Notes: generated by a model not told the origin, from the letters alone. 33,344 bases of DNA from Chara braunii (GCA_003427395.1 BFEA01000004.1:2504210-2537553); one strand, 5' to 3'; numbered from the stretch's first letter, positions 10,240-20,935 are shown. Program-made: numbers and translations.

Positions 10240-11470
10240 ATTTTCGCCTGTAGTACAATTATAACTCATTTTTGTGACTCGTGTGTAGTTTCCCGGAAGA
10301 ATAAACACCCCTTTGGATGTGACACCAGAAAGACATCTAGCCCAAAGTCGTTGTGTGAGTATGCCCTTAGTGAGGGTGTTATGACAAGGGTGTGAGGTCC
10401 ATGGCAGAAGGGAAAGGATCGAAAAAAATGAAACTCAACTTAGACCAGAGAAGGGGGTTTATTCATTTATCAAAAATGTCAGCAGCCCATGGACCGTGCC
10501 GTACCTCCATGGCGTGGTACCAAAACTAAAAAAAAAAGAAAACAATAGACACAAACAACGAAAACTTGAAACTGGCCATTATGTGAGATCTGGTTTGGGT
10601 ACAATTTGGTGGCCGACCTTCCCTAATATGATCTTTTGTTTATCTTTTTGTTTTTTGAAGATGCCCAGAAAGCCTAACTGCCAAGCCTCGTCCAACCTTT
10701 GAAAAGTTCGAAAAGATGGAAAAATTACCTGGTTTTTTATTTTTTTCAAGAGTGGCAGAGGTAGTGGCGGTTTAGACTTTTCAGCTCATACATTATTAAC
10801 CATGCGTCATACAATTTCTTAATCTACCTTATTTTTCTCAATAATATAAGATAGAGGACCAGTAGCCTTATTAGATTTTTTATCTTCATACCCATATATA
10901 AGGTTCCTCTCTCAAATTAGTAAACTACTTATAAGTATGCCATACATAAGTGGATCGGGATTATTTTATTATCTAGTAAGCTTTGACAATTATATGATAA
11001 CTATATGGGCATCTGATATCGTACGTTTTTAAGTGTCGTTATTTCGTACGCAATCCTTACATAGTATTTTATAGTAAAAAATATTTTGACTTCGTTGGCT
11101 CCTCATAAATATTTTACATCACTATGGAATTTTAATGAGGTAACTCCGTTGATTGTCTTACCTTAACATTTTTACCATTAAGTGAATTGTATTCATCGAT
11201 GTAGGTATGTTCCTAGTCTTTTTCGTTGTTTTTGTCAGAAGAATGGATAATTTCAAGAGTTTAATTAGAACTAATATTACTGCAGTTTTTGCAGCAACGG
11301 TAGCAATAAGCTATCCTTCGAAATTGATTTTGGGTTGTGCTTTTTTTTTAAAAAAAATTTTTTTTATCTGTTACTTAAATCCTCAGTCTTGTTTTTCGCA
11401 TCTTCGTTTTCGTAGACGAAAACCTACTTTGTCGCATTTCGAACTTCATCTTTCTTGATAGTCAGGGTCA
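10240..11470. other. AT-rich, no gene recognised
   Basis: Only short frames occur. The 83-codon frame at 11207-11458 is hydrophobic at its start and basic at its end and matches nothing I know. Other mitochondrial fragments could hide here, but none could be identified. Confidence 0.35.
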
Positions 11471-11474
11471 CAAG

Positions 11475-12180
11475 CCCGTACGTACGAAGGTCCTTGGGCC
11501 AACCTCCGTACGTACAGGCGTTTGGGGTCTCGTTCAGGATCCGAACCTGACGGTATGCGGCCCCCACCGAAAATTATTGCAGGGTTTAAAAGTTTGTTTT
11601 TTTTAGTTTTTTTCTGTGAGTTCTCTATGATGTGAGATACATGCTTGTAAATAGTGAAGTAATTTTGCTTAGCCAAAGAAGAATTAAAAATCCCTAAAGA
11701 TAGTGGTGTCAAAACGTGCTCGCCCATTTATTATTTTGGTAGTTTGTTTTATTTTTTTTCATTTTTACTTTTTGTTTTTATGTTGTTGCGGGGCCTTAAT
11801 AATTTTATTATTTTTTTGAATTTTTTTTAGTTTGTTTTGCATTATGTGAAGTATACACTTGTAACTCTTCAGGGCATTTGGTTATGGCAAAAACAAATAA
11901 ACAATGGACAAAGATGGTGGTGTCGAAAATGCTCGCTCACTCAATAATTCTAATCTTTTTTTATATTTATTTTTACTTCCAATTTGGCAAGGAATTGGGA
12001 TGTAATGTTAGGACAATGTTGTTTATTGTATTTTCCTTCATAACAATTTTTTTTGCTATTGTTCTTTGTTGGGCTCGAACGACCGAATGCATCCCCAAGG
12101 GGTCCTGTACGTTCGGGCGTTGGGATTCGGACGTTTGGGCGTCCGGAACGCTGGTCAGTTTGTTGATGGTAATATTTGTT
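11475..12180. repeat. Hairpin-headed dispersed repeat, copy 2
   Basis: Same order as copy 1: imperfect hairpin arms at 11475-11492 and 11501-11518 (CCCGTACGTACG arm), the GTTTGGGGTC / GCGGCCCC module, two half-units each with GATGTGAGATACAT or TATGTGAAGTATAC and a GTGGTGTC word, then the TTCGGGCGTTGGG module at 12110-12150. The arms have diverged from perfect pairing, so this copy is older or unconstrained. Confidence 0.78.
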
Positions 12181-12190
12181 GCACCGTTTT

Positions 12191-12192
<2 letters not shown>

Positions 12193-12223
<31 letters not shown>
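12193..12223. repeat. (TA)n microsatellite
   Basis: About 15 uninterrupted TA dinucleotides directly follow the closing module of the copy-2 repeat. Confidence 0.95.
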
Positions 12224-12226
<3 letters not shown>

Positions 12227-12299
12227 AGCATTTTTTTTTGGCTCAGGTTTATATCATTTTCTCTCTTCTTCATTTTATTTGTTTTTTTCTTCACCTAAA

Positions 12300-12400
12300 A
12301 GGTCCTGTACGTTCGAGCGTTGGGGTTCAGACGTTTGGCCATTCCAAACTCTGGTCACCTTGTTGATGGTAAGATTTGCTGCACCTTTTGGGCATATATC
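12300..12400. repeat. Second copy of the closing module of the hairpin-headed repeat
   Basis: GGTCCTGTACGTTCGAGCGT and the following GTCACCTTGTTGATGGTAAG repeat the sequence at 12098-12175 with moderate divergence, so the 3' module of copy 2 is tandemly duplicated about 200 bp downstream. Confidence 0.75.
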
Positions 12401-12681
12401 TTTTTTTTTTAATCTTAGTAATTTTTTGGGTTCGGGAATATATCAATTTTTCTTTTTTTTATTTTTTTTTATTTTTTTTTAATAATTTTATTATTTTTAT
12501 ATATTGACGTTACTATTAGAACCTTTCTCTATGTTTTTCAATGTTGGAATATTATTCTGTTTCTCATTAAAAAAATAAATGATAAAAGTACGTGATAATT
12601 ATTTAAACACTCATTTAGATACAGTTTATAATTAATATCCTAAGTCATGACGAATGTTGTTAAGATATGAACTCATATATG

Positions 12682-12945
12682 TTATGATACAAAAATGAAG
12701 ATAAACAAAGCATGAATGATCGACGCAGTCATTATATATATGTATATTAGATGAAAAAAATTGTTGTTATTGGAAATCGCAAATTATTTGCCTCATTGAT
12801 ATGTATTCGAAAATCTTATGACATCAAAGTGAAGTTTAACAAAGCAATAATAATCGACGAAGTTGTTACAAATATTGTAGATTAACAAAAAATTGTTCTC
12901 ACCGGAAATTATAGATATGATTGCATGACTATAAGGATAAAAATG
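12682..12945. repeat. Diverged ~134-bp tandem duplication
   Basis: TTATGATACAAAAATGAAG...AACAAAGCA...ATCGACG at 12682 returns as TTATGACATCAAAGTGAAG...AACAAAGCA...ATCGACG at 12816. Both copies continue into an AAAAATTGTT...GGAAAT segment. The two are clearly related but old. Confidence 0.65.
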
Positions 12946-13094
12946 AAGTGTATTAGTGATATCTGAGGTTTTTAGGAAAAACCATGGTCACGACACGAAT
13001 AAGTTTTGGCTTGATGGCGCCTTTTAAAGTAAGGTTCATACCTAGCATGGGTTGTATGGTCTTCGCCCATACCATAACAACTTGGTGTTGATGT

Positions 13095-13340
13095 GATAGC
13101 CGCATAAACAACAATAACGCGCTTTTCAATCGAGATTCGACTATATTGTGGTTATTTCAACACTTTTGTTAGTCTCGCGTGACGGTTTAATAAATATTGA
13201 GTGGCAGCATCAAGATTTGATCCAAATTGATCAAAAGCAGCTACTTCACGATATTGTGCAAGTTTTAGTTTAAGACTATCGCACACTTGTTTCATTGCTT
13301 TCAATTGAGCTGCAGAATATACTCGACTTACAGACAATCC
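13095..13340 (-). pseudogene. atp1: Fragment of mitochondrial ATP synthase F1 subunit alpha (atp1)
   Basis: Subunit alpha is part of the catalytic head of mitochondrial ATP synthase. On the minus strand the fragment reads [61 protein letters not shown], then TAA, then PQYSRISIEKRVIVVYAA. These follow the well-conserved C-terminal third of plant ATP1 without a gap. The stop sits where the family has Gln (CAA to TAA). About 82 of roughly 505 codons remain, with no start and no C-terminus. It lies head to head with the sdh3 remnant, 31 bp apart. It is clearly non-functional. Confidence 0.93.
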
Positions 13341-13371
13341 TGTCACCTTGAGTCAAAATCAAATTATTGAC

Positions 13372-13763
13372 ATGAAAATCAATCGACCATTATCACCTCA
13401 TATTACTATTTATAAGCAAAAATTAACTTTTACTTTGCTTATTTTTCATAGAATTTATGGTATTTTTTTAGTTGCTTCTGCTTTTTTTTTTTTTTTGTAA
13501 AACTTAGTGGACTTGGTTTGAATTTTTATCACTTTTATTTGTTTGTTTTTTACTTCATTTGTTATTTTTATTGGTTATTCTTCAGTTTGTTCAATTTAGC
13601 TTTCTAAGCATTATGCTGTCATATGAGCAACAAAATTCGACATTTATTGTGGGATTTATGACACAACTTAGATTTATAAAAAATGTAGACTTTCGGAACT
13701 ATTATGTTCTTTTTTGCAACTTGTCTGGTCATATTGAATATCTCGAGATTCTCTTTGTCGTAA
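13372..13763 (+). pseudogene. sdh3: Mitochondrial succinate dehydrogenase cytochrome b subunit (sdh3), decayed
   Basis: SDH3 is one of two membrane anchors of respiratory complex II and helps hold haem b and ubiquinone. The start MKINRPLSPHITIYKQKL is the diagnostic SDH3 N-terminus (RPLSPHLTIY). It continues LIFHRIYGIFL (family: hRisG). The frame then breaks in a run of 15 T at 13482-13496 and resumes as a hydrophobic helix. The block HMSNKIRHLLWDL near 13615-13660 matches the family's H.(W/S)NGIRHL.WDLG. The last helix, TFGTIMFFFATCLVILNIS, ends at TAA 13761-13763. Length is close to normal. Four in-frame stops follow the frameshift: one before the HMSN block, one right after WDL, and two before the last helix. 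sdh4 follows after 15 bp. Confidence 0.9.
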
Positions 13764-13778
13764 AAAAAATGTAAACGA

Positions 13779-13920
13779 ATGAAAGTTAAAAGAGAAAGAT
13801 TGACACATTGTTTTTTTCAACAGATTATTGCTACTTTTTTAATTCAACTATATTTTTCGCAAATGTTTCCACTAGGATCTTGTTACATATACTACTTTTT
13901 TGGCATATGCGATACTACCA
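13779..13920 (+). pseudogene. sdh4: 5' part of mitochondrial succinate dehydrogenase membrane anchor (sdh4)
   Basis: The second complex II anchor. From ATG 13779 it reads MKVKRERLTHCFFQQIIATF, like the SDH4 start (...RE...HWFLQR.(S/T)A). A frameshift near 13845 leads into FFANVSTRILLHILLFWHMR, which matches the first membrane helix and the LFWH haem/quinone-side motif. After about 13920 the similarity fades. The sdh3-sdh4 order suggests both came in one piece of mitochondrial DNA. Confidence 0.75.
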
Positions 13921-13924
13921 ATTG

Positions 13925-14840
13925 AATTGCTCCTTTGAACTATTTATTCTCTCACGCGCGATAACAAAGGAGACGCTGCAGTAGTCCGCAACGAGATGAA
14001 AACAACTTATTTAACTTATCCAACCACGTTGTTGGAAACATCCAAATTGACAAACTCAAGATGGGCACCACCGCCTGCCGTGAAAGGGGGTCACTGGGAA
14101 GGACCAACCTGTCGTGAATATGGTGAAGCAATAGTCTTACCCCATCAATAATGGTTGAAGGTTGAGGTTCCAAGGGTTCGGTTGTTCGTAGATGGAAGTG
14201 GTAAGCTCATTGCTGTGTCATACGAGTAATATCTGACCTTATTACTTCACTATATGCAGGTTCTTACGTCTTTTTCGAGATGAATAAATAAAAAATTTTA
14301 ATTAGTAAATAAAATATAATCGATTATTTACCCAAAATGAAATAAAGTTTCAAAGATTAATGATGGTATAAATATGGTTAACCCGATTAACATACAATTA
14401 CACAAAGCCACTTTGAAGAGTACCTATTTGCTTTGCTAATTTTTGAAATGTGGTGGAAATTCCATAGGGTTTAATGAATTTAATTTGATTATTATCCATA
14501 TTTGCGTTGTATTCATAATGCTTAAATTATCAACGAAAATGTGATTTGCATCGCTATATTTTATAATATATTTTTTGGTTATTTTATTATTTTAAAATTT
14601 TAATATTGTAGATATTTTTAATAGGCAAAGATTATTTCGGTGTTCGGCCGAAAATATTCAAAAAAAAAAAATATTTGTTTTTGCTTTCTGATTTTTAACT
14701 CGAGTTTGGTTACGAATTCGAGCATACCTCCCGGACAAAAGTTGTTTGTAGTATTATTTTATATAACATGTATGTTTTTCATATTTTTTAGAGAACTTTG
14801 TTTGTTTTTTAAAAATATATTTATGTTCGCGTTCGTCGAG
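13925..14840. other. AT-rich, no gene recognised
   Basis: About 13960-14150 is less AT-rich and open on both strands (73 codons on minus; a similar plus frame stops at 14150), but matches nothing I know. The rest is AT-rich with homopolymers. Confidence 0.35.
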
Positions 14841-14843
14841 TTT

Positions 14844-15240
14844 CGTACGGGCGTTTGGAGTCTCATTCGGGGTCCGAACCCGACGTCGTTCGGCCCCTGC
14901 CAAAAATGATTTAGGGGTCTAAATAAATATATTTTCTGTTTTTTTTTAGTTCTATATGATGTGAGGTGCATGCTTATAAAGTTTGAAGTCATTTCGCTAA
15001 GCCATACAAAAATGAAAACTCGGCAAAGATGGGGGTGTCAAAACGTGCTCGTCCGCTCGCTATTTTGTTTTTTTTTTGTACTTTTTACTTCTTTTTTTCA
15101 CTTTATTGCGAGGCCGAAAGTATTTTATTATTTTTTGAACTTTTTTAACAAGTTTTGTACTATGTGAAGTATTCCCGTGTAAATTTTCAAGGCATTTGGC
15201 CGTGCGAAACAAAAATGAAAAATCTACAAAGATGGTGAAT
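14844..15240. repeat. Hairpin-headed dispersed repeat, copy 3 (5'-truncated)
   Basis: Starts inside the right hairpin arm (CGTACGGGCGTTTGGAGTC). It then keeps the GGGTCCGAACCCGACG / GTTCGGCCCC module and the two half-units (GATGTGAGGTGCAT ... GGTGTCAAAACGTGCTCG; TATGTGAAGTATTC ... AAAGATGGTG). The closing module seen in copies 1 and 2 is absent. Divergence from the other copies is moderate. Confidence 0.78.
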
Positions 15241-15281
15241 ATCACTGACACGTCGAGCATGTAAAGCAGTCAATCACACGT

Positions 15282-15298
15282 TGTGACAAGTTGTCACA
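15282..15298. repeat. Short perfect inverted repeat
   Basis: TGTGACA-AGT-TGTCACA, a 7-bp stem with a 3-base loop, just beyond repeat copy 3. Function unknown. Confidence 0.6.
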
Positions 15299-15299
15299 G

Positions 15300-16973
15300 A
15301 CATTGAAAATGACGAAGTACACTTATTAGAAGTTTAGGGTAAAACATACTCTCTTCGACAACCCGCTGAACCTCCGAACATTCCGTCAAACCCGCGTCCA
15401 TTACCGCTTGTCGTGGATAGCGAGCGCTCGTAAGAGGATAAATGAACCGTTCGAATCGTAATTATAGTCATCTAGTTGCATGTGTCGCACGTTAAACCGG
15501 GTCCAACGTCCCACTGACAAGATCGGAGATAATATACCTTGCGGAACAACTTTGATTGCCCTCTTTGACTGCCCGTCCAATTATCAACCAGGTCGCAACA
15601 TGTTTGAAGATCTAGCCATGGGGAGGGTAACAAACTATCCTCCACTCTACTCTAATCCTTCACAGTCATAACCGCGCATAGCAAACCCTAGACCCCCTCC
15701 GTGCATAAGGCCGCTGCCCAGCTCCATGAGTCTCATTTTTCTCTAGCGGAGGTCGTCTGCTGACCCTCCCATATCCTGAGTTATTCACCCGACAAAGATT
15801 ATTCACACGAAATTATTTTTGTCAATTTTCAGGCTGAGGTTAGTAATATCTGTGACGTATACCATTATGTTTATTATAATTATTATCACACATCTGCCAT
15901 CCATACTCTTCCCCCTGCCATTTCGTCAACCGGAGTTCTGCCCATCCCTTATCGATTATCCTATCACCTCCCCCTATCCACCAGTGCCAACCGCAGAATA
16001 GGATAGTCGGGACAGACAACCGGGAGGGAGCAGGGGGAAACCCTAGGTCAAAGAGGGATGCCGACAGATGATTTGCGCCGGAGTGAAACAATCGAAACAC
16101 ATGCCAAACCCATCGAACCCACCCCTCTCCGCGGTCAACTGTCTGAGTCACCCCCATGATTATACCATGCCGCTGCTCATTAGTATCAACTTCTGGGGGG
16201 GGATGCTATGCCTCTGCAAAATCGAAAAAAAATTGGTTGTCAACGTCAAAGTACGGTGAATCATCACACATGGTGTCATTGCTCGCATCAGACTGCTGGG
16301 TAGATGACGAATCAATTGTAAAAAAAACTTTCAGAACAAGCGGGGAAATTGCATCACCTACCTCCGCCAAAGTGTCGTTAGCAAACCGTGATGACAATTG
16401 ATCTTCAGCGGGCTGCGTGAGCAAAACATTTGGGGGACCTGTCCTTGCCAAAATTGCGGACTACCTACAACTAGCTCTGGTAGAACCAGGACTTTTGGAA
16501 AAAGAAAGGACCGGTCCTCAGGTGGAAGTGGACCCCAAAAAAAAGTGAGGGCATGTCAACTGCAAAAGGGCCATCAAGCCCAGACGTTGAGGCCCGTCTT
16601 CTCAAAACAGGGAGGTCAGGTGCAACAAAACAGACGTTTTGTAAGAGGCATCTTTGGTGATTTTTAGTGCTCGGAGGATCTCACAGAAAAATCTGAAATT
16701 TTGAGAATCATAGATGAGGGCATATTCTTTCCTGGAAAAATATTAGAACATTTCCAAAAAATCATTTAGACTGCGAAATAATCGTTGAACCGATTTGGCA
16801 CATTTTTCATTTTTGCCACCCGCCCATGTGTAGGCCAATTGAAAAAGTACTCCAAATTCAGTGAGTTTTCACGCTCAGAAGAATGTGTGAAAACCTAAAA
16901 AAATTGGAGCACTCGTAAATTTTGTGGTGATATTTCCAGCAAAAACGCTCAATAAATTAAAAAAAATCATTCC
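15300..16973. other. Unassigned region with two telo-box words
   Basis: Composition returns to balanced. AAACCCTA occurs at 15683-15690 and 16038-16045. In plants this word is common in promoters and 5' leaders of translation genes, but two copies prove nothing. Frames of 60-105 codons overlap on both strands, for example 15480-15671 (+) and 16206-16451 (-), without recognisable motifs. 16670-16973 is AT-rich and featureless. Confidence 0.35.
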
Positions 16974-17243
16974 NNNNNNNNNNNNNNNNNNNNNNNNNNN
17001 NNNNNNNNNNNNNNNNNNNNNNNNNNNNNNNNNNNNNNNNNNNNNNNNNNNNNNNNNNNNNNNNNNNNNNNNNNNNNNNNNNNNNNNNNNNNNNNNNNNN
17101 NNNNNNNNNNNNNNNNNNNNNNNNNNNNNNNNNNNNNNNNNNNNNNNNNNNNNNNNNNNNNNNNNNNNNNNNNNNNNNNNNNNNNNNNNNNNNNNNNNNN
17201 NNNNNNNNNNNNNNNNNNNNNNNNNNNNNNNNNNNNNNNNNNN
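16974..17243. other. Assembly gap (270 N)
   Basis: Run of Ns. Any open frame drawn across it is meaningless. The gap lies just left of the start of the large tandem array and may hide more of it. Confidence 1.
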
Positions 17244-17389
17244 CTCTACATCTCTTCTCTCACTCATATCAACAAATGGAACAAAACTTTGACTAAGGAG
17301 ATCGATGACACCCTTAGCAAACTACTAGGGACCAAAAATAAATTTCTGATTCTTATTCTGACTATGCCCCTTTGGTGAATCTCCGCAGG

Positions 17390-18229
17390 GGCTGTGCGAT
17401 CGATGAGGGAAAGGGGAGGGGAAGGCGTAGCCCCGGGGGAGTTGGTTGCACAAAACAAGGTTGTTGAGGCAGAGCGATACGCCGATGTAGATCGAGCGCG
17501 GGGAGAACCGTAATCGCTGTCATCCCCAACTCGGAACACCGGGCGCATAATCCACGGAGAAAGTGGCTGCGCTGATAGGCGGCGACGCCATTCCGTCGGC
17601 TATCACGTTGCAAGACGCTTCAACTGAGAGCGGCGAAGGATTGAAGCCCCTACCATCAACGAAAGTGGCCAGCACAGGAGGGTGACGAGGAAGTATCGAT
17701 CGACGAAGAGGTGCCTGCGAACGAAACAGGGTTTGGCCAGCCGGCTAATGGTGCCCAAAAGAGGCGGGAAGTAGGGGCAATCTCTCTGTCACGTCCTACA
17801 TGTGAGGTCGGGGAATCTCACCCGCCATTGCTAGATCCTGTGAACGGCGAGAGAGGCGATGACGCTCCCGTGACAGCCATAGACGTGGGGACTATCGAAG
17901 AGCAGGGCAACGAGAATGTCGATGAAGTGCTCCAACTACCATCACCCAGAGGAGTGCAAACGAACGTTTCCTCTGTCCATACAGAACCAGCTTCCGTAAA
18001 CAACACTGTGTTCACGAATAGCGTAGAGCGAGAAGAGGACGTATACGAGGGATCTCCCATCAAAGAGCGACCACCATCTCGTCCTCCACCTCCTCTTCTC
18101 TGTTCCAGCTTGTCCTTGGAAGATGCAACTTCTGGTGATTGCCCCTCCTGCCAATCGCACGAGGGTGATAAGTCGGGCAACTCAATGGATGCTGTCGACG
18201 GTTTTCTCGAGGACGCGACTCGTGGTTAA
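17390..18229 (+). pseudogene. ORF-A, unit 1 (5'-deleted copy)
   Basis: Unrecognised acidic, probably disordered protein frame. A deletion in the unit edge removed the start region seen in the other units. Further deletions lie near 17625-17690 (the GKSF...VEV..S part is missing), after which the frame is open from about 17711 to TAA 18227-18229. Blocks recognisable in all copies include GTIEEQGNENVDEVLQLPSP, PPPPLLCSSLSL and SGDCPSCQSHEGDKSG. No catalytic motif, signal peptide or membrane helix was seen. Confidence 0.5.
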
Positions 18230-18684
18230 CATGTTCGATACTGACAACAAAGAGGCACCAAAGCCACCCATGTCAACATGTCTTGTGAATAATCACGTTA
18301 CCTCGATGGCGATTGTGGTGAAGATGGCCGTAAATACCACTAAACGCACGGTGCATTAGCGTTATCGGACGGACTGCAAGGCAATGCCTGGACGCAGACT
18401 GGGTGGTGAGCTGAGTACAGCGCCCTCGACCCATGCGTCCTCCATTGAGGTTATGCTTGTTCCGATGATATCTCAAGGGTGTCGTCCATGGGAAAAAAGA
18501 TGGAAAAAAGAAAGAAGTGGCCAAAAACAAGGTGGCCCCGACTATCCCGAAAGGCAGTGGAGACACCCAAAAATCAAGAGAGGCGCCAAAACCTCCCCGA
18601 GAACAGAGAGTGGGATCCACCCTCAAGTTCCATTTGTTTCACCTTTCTCCTGCATGAAATGAATAAAGTACTTCAGTTTTTTGT

Positions 18685-19281
18685 TTGCCGCTGTGGCCCC
18701 TTGTATTTTTGTACGTATCTGAACTCGCCCAAGGAAAGCACGAGAGAAGCGATGTGGCCACCCATGCGAGGAGGCTGCGAAAGGTGGTCATACTTGGTAC
18801 CCCCACACGTGAATCCCCGCCACCGCCCTGCATCTCCTCACCCTTCGTCGTCTTGGCCTCTGAAGCCTCCGTTTCATACTTGTCTATCGCGCTTCGTAGT
18901 GCCTTTCCACCATGCGCAACTCCGCCAGTTTGGTTGCACCTCGGTCCGACGGAGCCCGACAGGCGCAGCCCGCTGTGCAGGTTCTCCACGAACCTCCTTG
19001 GCGCACCGCAAGTAATGGTTGTCCGGCAGGTTCTGCGAACCGCAGCTTTGGGAGACTTCCATTTTTTGTTCGAGCGGGGGGAGGGGAAGGCGGAGGGGGT
19101 CGAGCCCGCAAAGGGCAACCTGCGGAATGACCTATGGACGACCATTGCATGGTGCGATCGCCGTGTCTCATGCGAATATATCAGTCGATGGCTGGGAATT
19201 GTGGGTTTGGTGTCCATCTCCCTGAAGTCGATCGGTAGGGAAGAGGGTGAGCAGCAAAAGCGCTCCCAAAGAACGATGTGA
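18685..19281 (+). CDS. ORF-B, unit 1: open, unrecognised 199-codon frame
   Basis: Open from codon TTG 18685 to TGA 19279-19281. The N-terminal half is Pro/Arg-rich. The C-terminal half is more protein-like: LGDFHFLFERGEGKAEGVEP, NDLWTTIAWCDRRVSCEYIS and GIVGLVSISLKSIGREEGEQ. No family recognised. The first in-frame ATG is at 19015, so translation might start only there (88 codons) or the frame may be an exon. It lies in a block without indels among the four units. Comparing 19015-19281 with unit 4 by eye I count 11, 9 and 20 differences at codon positions 1, 2 and 3, a mild sign of past protein-level constraint. An antisense frame (18639-19385) shares the same third positions, so that tally does not settle the strand. 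Confidence 0.35.
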   Translation: MPLWPLVFLYVSELAQGKHERSDVATHARRLRKVVILGTPTRESPPPPCISSPFVVLASEASVSYLSIALRSAFPPCATPPVWLHLGPTEPDRRSPLCRFSTNLLGAPQVMVVRQVLRTAALGDFHFLFERGEGKAEGVEPAKGNLRNDLWTTIAWCDRRVSCEYISRWLGIVGLVSISLKSIGREEGEQQKRSQRTM

Positions 19282-19929
19282 AGAGGTCGGGCGTGACGAG
19301 CTTGGGTGGGTAGCAGCCACATACAGATTGGCGCTTCTGAACCTTCGTCGAAGTGTTTGGTGGATTTGTTGAACTGATTGATCAATCTTTCAAATCAGAC
19401 GCTCGCGCACGTTCATCCATAGCGTTTCGATAAGCAAAGTGTGAGTTATTTGTCGACTGATCGTTTGGTAACACCGACCGTGTAGGAGGTCTCGTCTGTG
19501 ACTATTTGATAACTTGCATGCGGAAGCAGAAGAGAGGAACTGAGGTCTGGTTGATGTAACGGGCGGATATGGATTCGGTATAATCCGGTCCGATTGGAGG
19601 AGATAGGACAACAGGCGGAGTGTCGTCCCACTCTGTGCCATGGCAGGGGCGGTTTGGTGAAGAAACGAGGCGCTGTAGCGGGGAATAGGTGCGGCTAAGT
19701 GTGGTCTCCCGCCTCCGTTTGGGTCGCCCTTGGTATTGCCAATAGTAACGTCACTTTGACTGTGAGGCGCTCTGCAATTTCATGATGGTGTGTTGAGATT
19801 GGACAGGAAAGGGGGACAATTGTGACTATCAAACCACCCCTTCAGTGAATCTCAGCGGGCGGTCTTTCACCATTAATGTTCTTGTGAGGGAAGGGAGGTA
19901 GTTCTCAAGCTCGAAACTTTATGTGGGCC

Positions 19930-20935
19930 ATGGCCAAGAGTAGCGCTGTAACAAAGGAACTAAGAGTGAACCATGGTTGTGTCGACAGTGCCGACACAGT
20001 AGGGGCTGCGGCCTAGATGGGGGAAAGGGAAGGGGAAGGGTTATCCTCAGGGGAGCTGGTTGCACAAAACGAGGTCGTTGAAGCGGAGCGATGCGCCGAT
20101 GTAGATCGAGAGCAGGAAAAACCGCAGTCGCTGTTATTCCCAACTCGGAACACACCGGGCGCACAATCCCCAGAGAAACTGGTTGTGCTGATAGGCGGCG
20201 ACACCATTCCATCGGATCCCACGTTGGAGGTGGCTTCAACTGAGAGCGGCGAAGGATTAAAGACCCTACCATCGACGAAAGTGGTTGAAGTGATTGGCAA
20301 ATCGTCGGTGGAGGTAATTATATCTACCAACGTGGAATTGTGAACCACTCAACATCCAACGGCAACATAGAAGGCTGACGAGGAAGTATCGATCGACGAA
20401 GAGGATCATGCGAACGAATCAGGGTTTGGCCAACCGGCTAATGGTGCGCAAGAGAGGCGAGAAGTAGGGGCAATTTATCCGTCACGTCCTCCATGTGAGG
20501 TTGGGGAATCCCACCCGCCATGGCTAGATCCTGTGAGCGGCGAGGGAGGCGAAGACACTCCCATGACCGCCATAGGTGTGGGGACTATCGAAGAATAGGC
20601 CAACGAGAATGTTGACGAAGTGCTCCAACTACCATCACCTGGAGGGTGCGAACGGACGTTTCGTATGTCCATATGGAGCCACCATCCGTGGACAGCGCTG
20701 TGTTCACGAGTTGTGGAGAGAGAGACGAGGACGTACATGAGGGATCTCCCGTCGAAGAGTGACCACTATCTCTTCCTCAGCTTCCTCTTCTCTGTTTCAA
20801 TTTGTCTCAAGCAGATGCAACTTCTGGTGATTGCCCCTCTTGCCAATCCCACGAGGGTGATAAGTCGGATACTCAATGGATGATGTCGACGGTTCTCTCG
20901 AGGAAGCAACTCGTTGTCAACATGTTCGATACTAA
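19930..20935 (+). pseudogene. ORF-A, unit 2
   Basis: Starts at ATG in a strong Kozak-like context (GGGCCATGGCC). An early TAG replaces a serine codon just before MGEREGEG (20017). The frame is then open to 20343 (GELVAQNEVVEAERCADVDR; LEVASTESGEG), where TGA and later indels end it. Downstream ORF-A blocks survive only out of frame. Confidence 0.5.

Noticed and set aside
15683-16045. Two telo-box words as promoter evidence
   Set aside because: Eight-base matches without an adjacent recognisable gene; kept only as a remark.
16875-17292. Open frames of 122-130 codons on both strands
   Set aside because: They run through the 270-base gap of Ns and have no sequence support.
18123-18359. 78-codon frame conserved in position in units 1, 3 and 4 (also 23737-23958 and 26425-26661)
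   Set aside because: A hand count between units 3 and 4 gives about 8/6/7 differences at codon positions 1/2/3, so there is no sign of constraint; it overlaps ORF-A in another frame.
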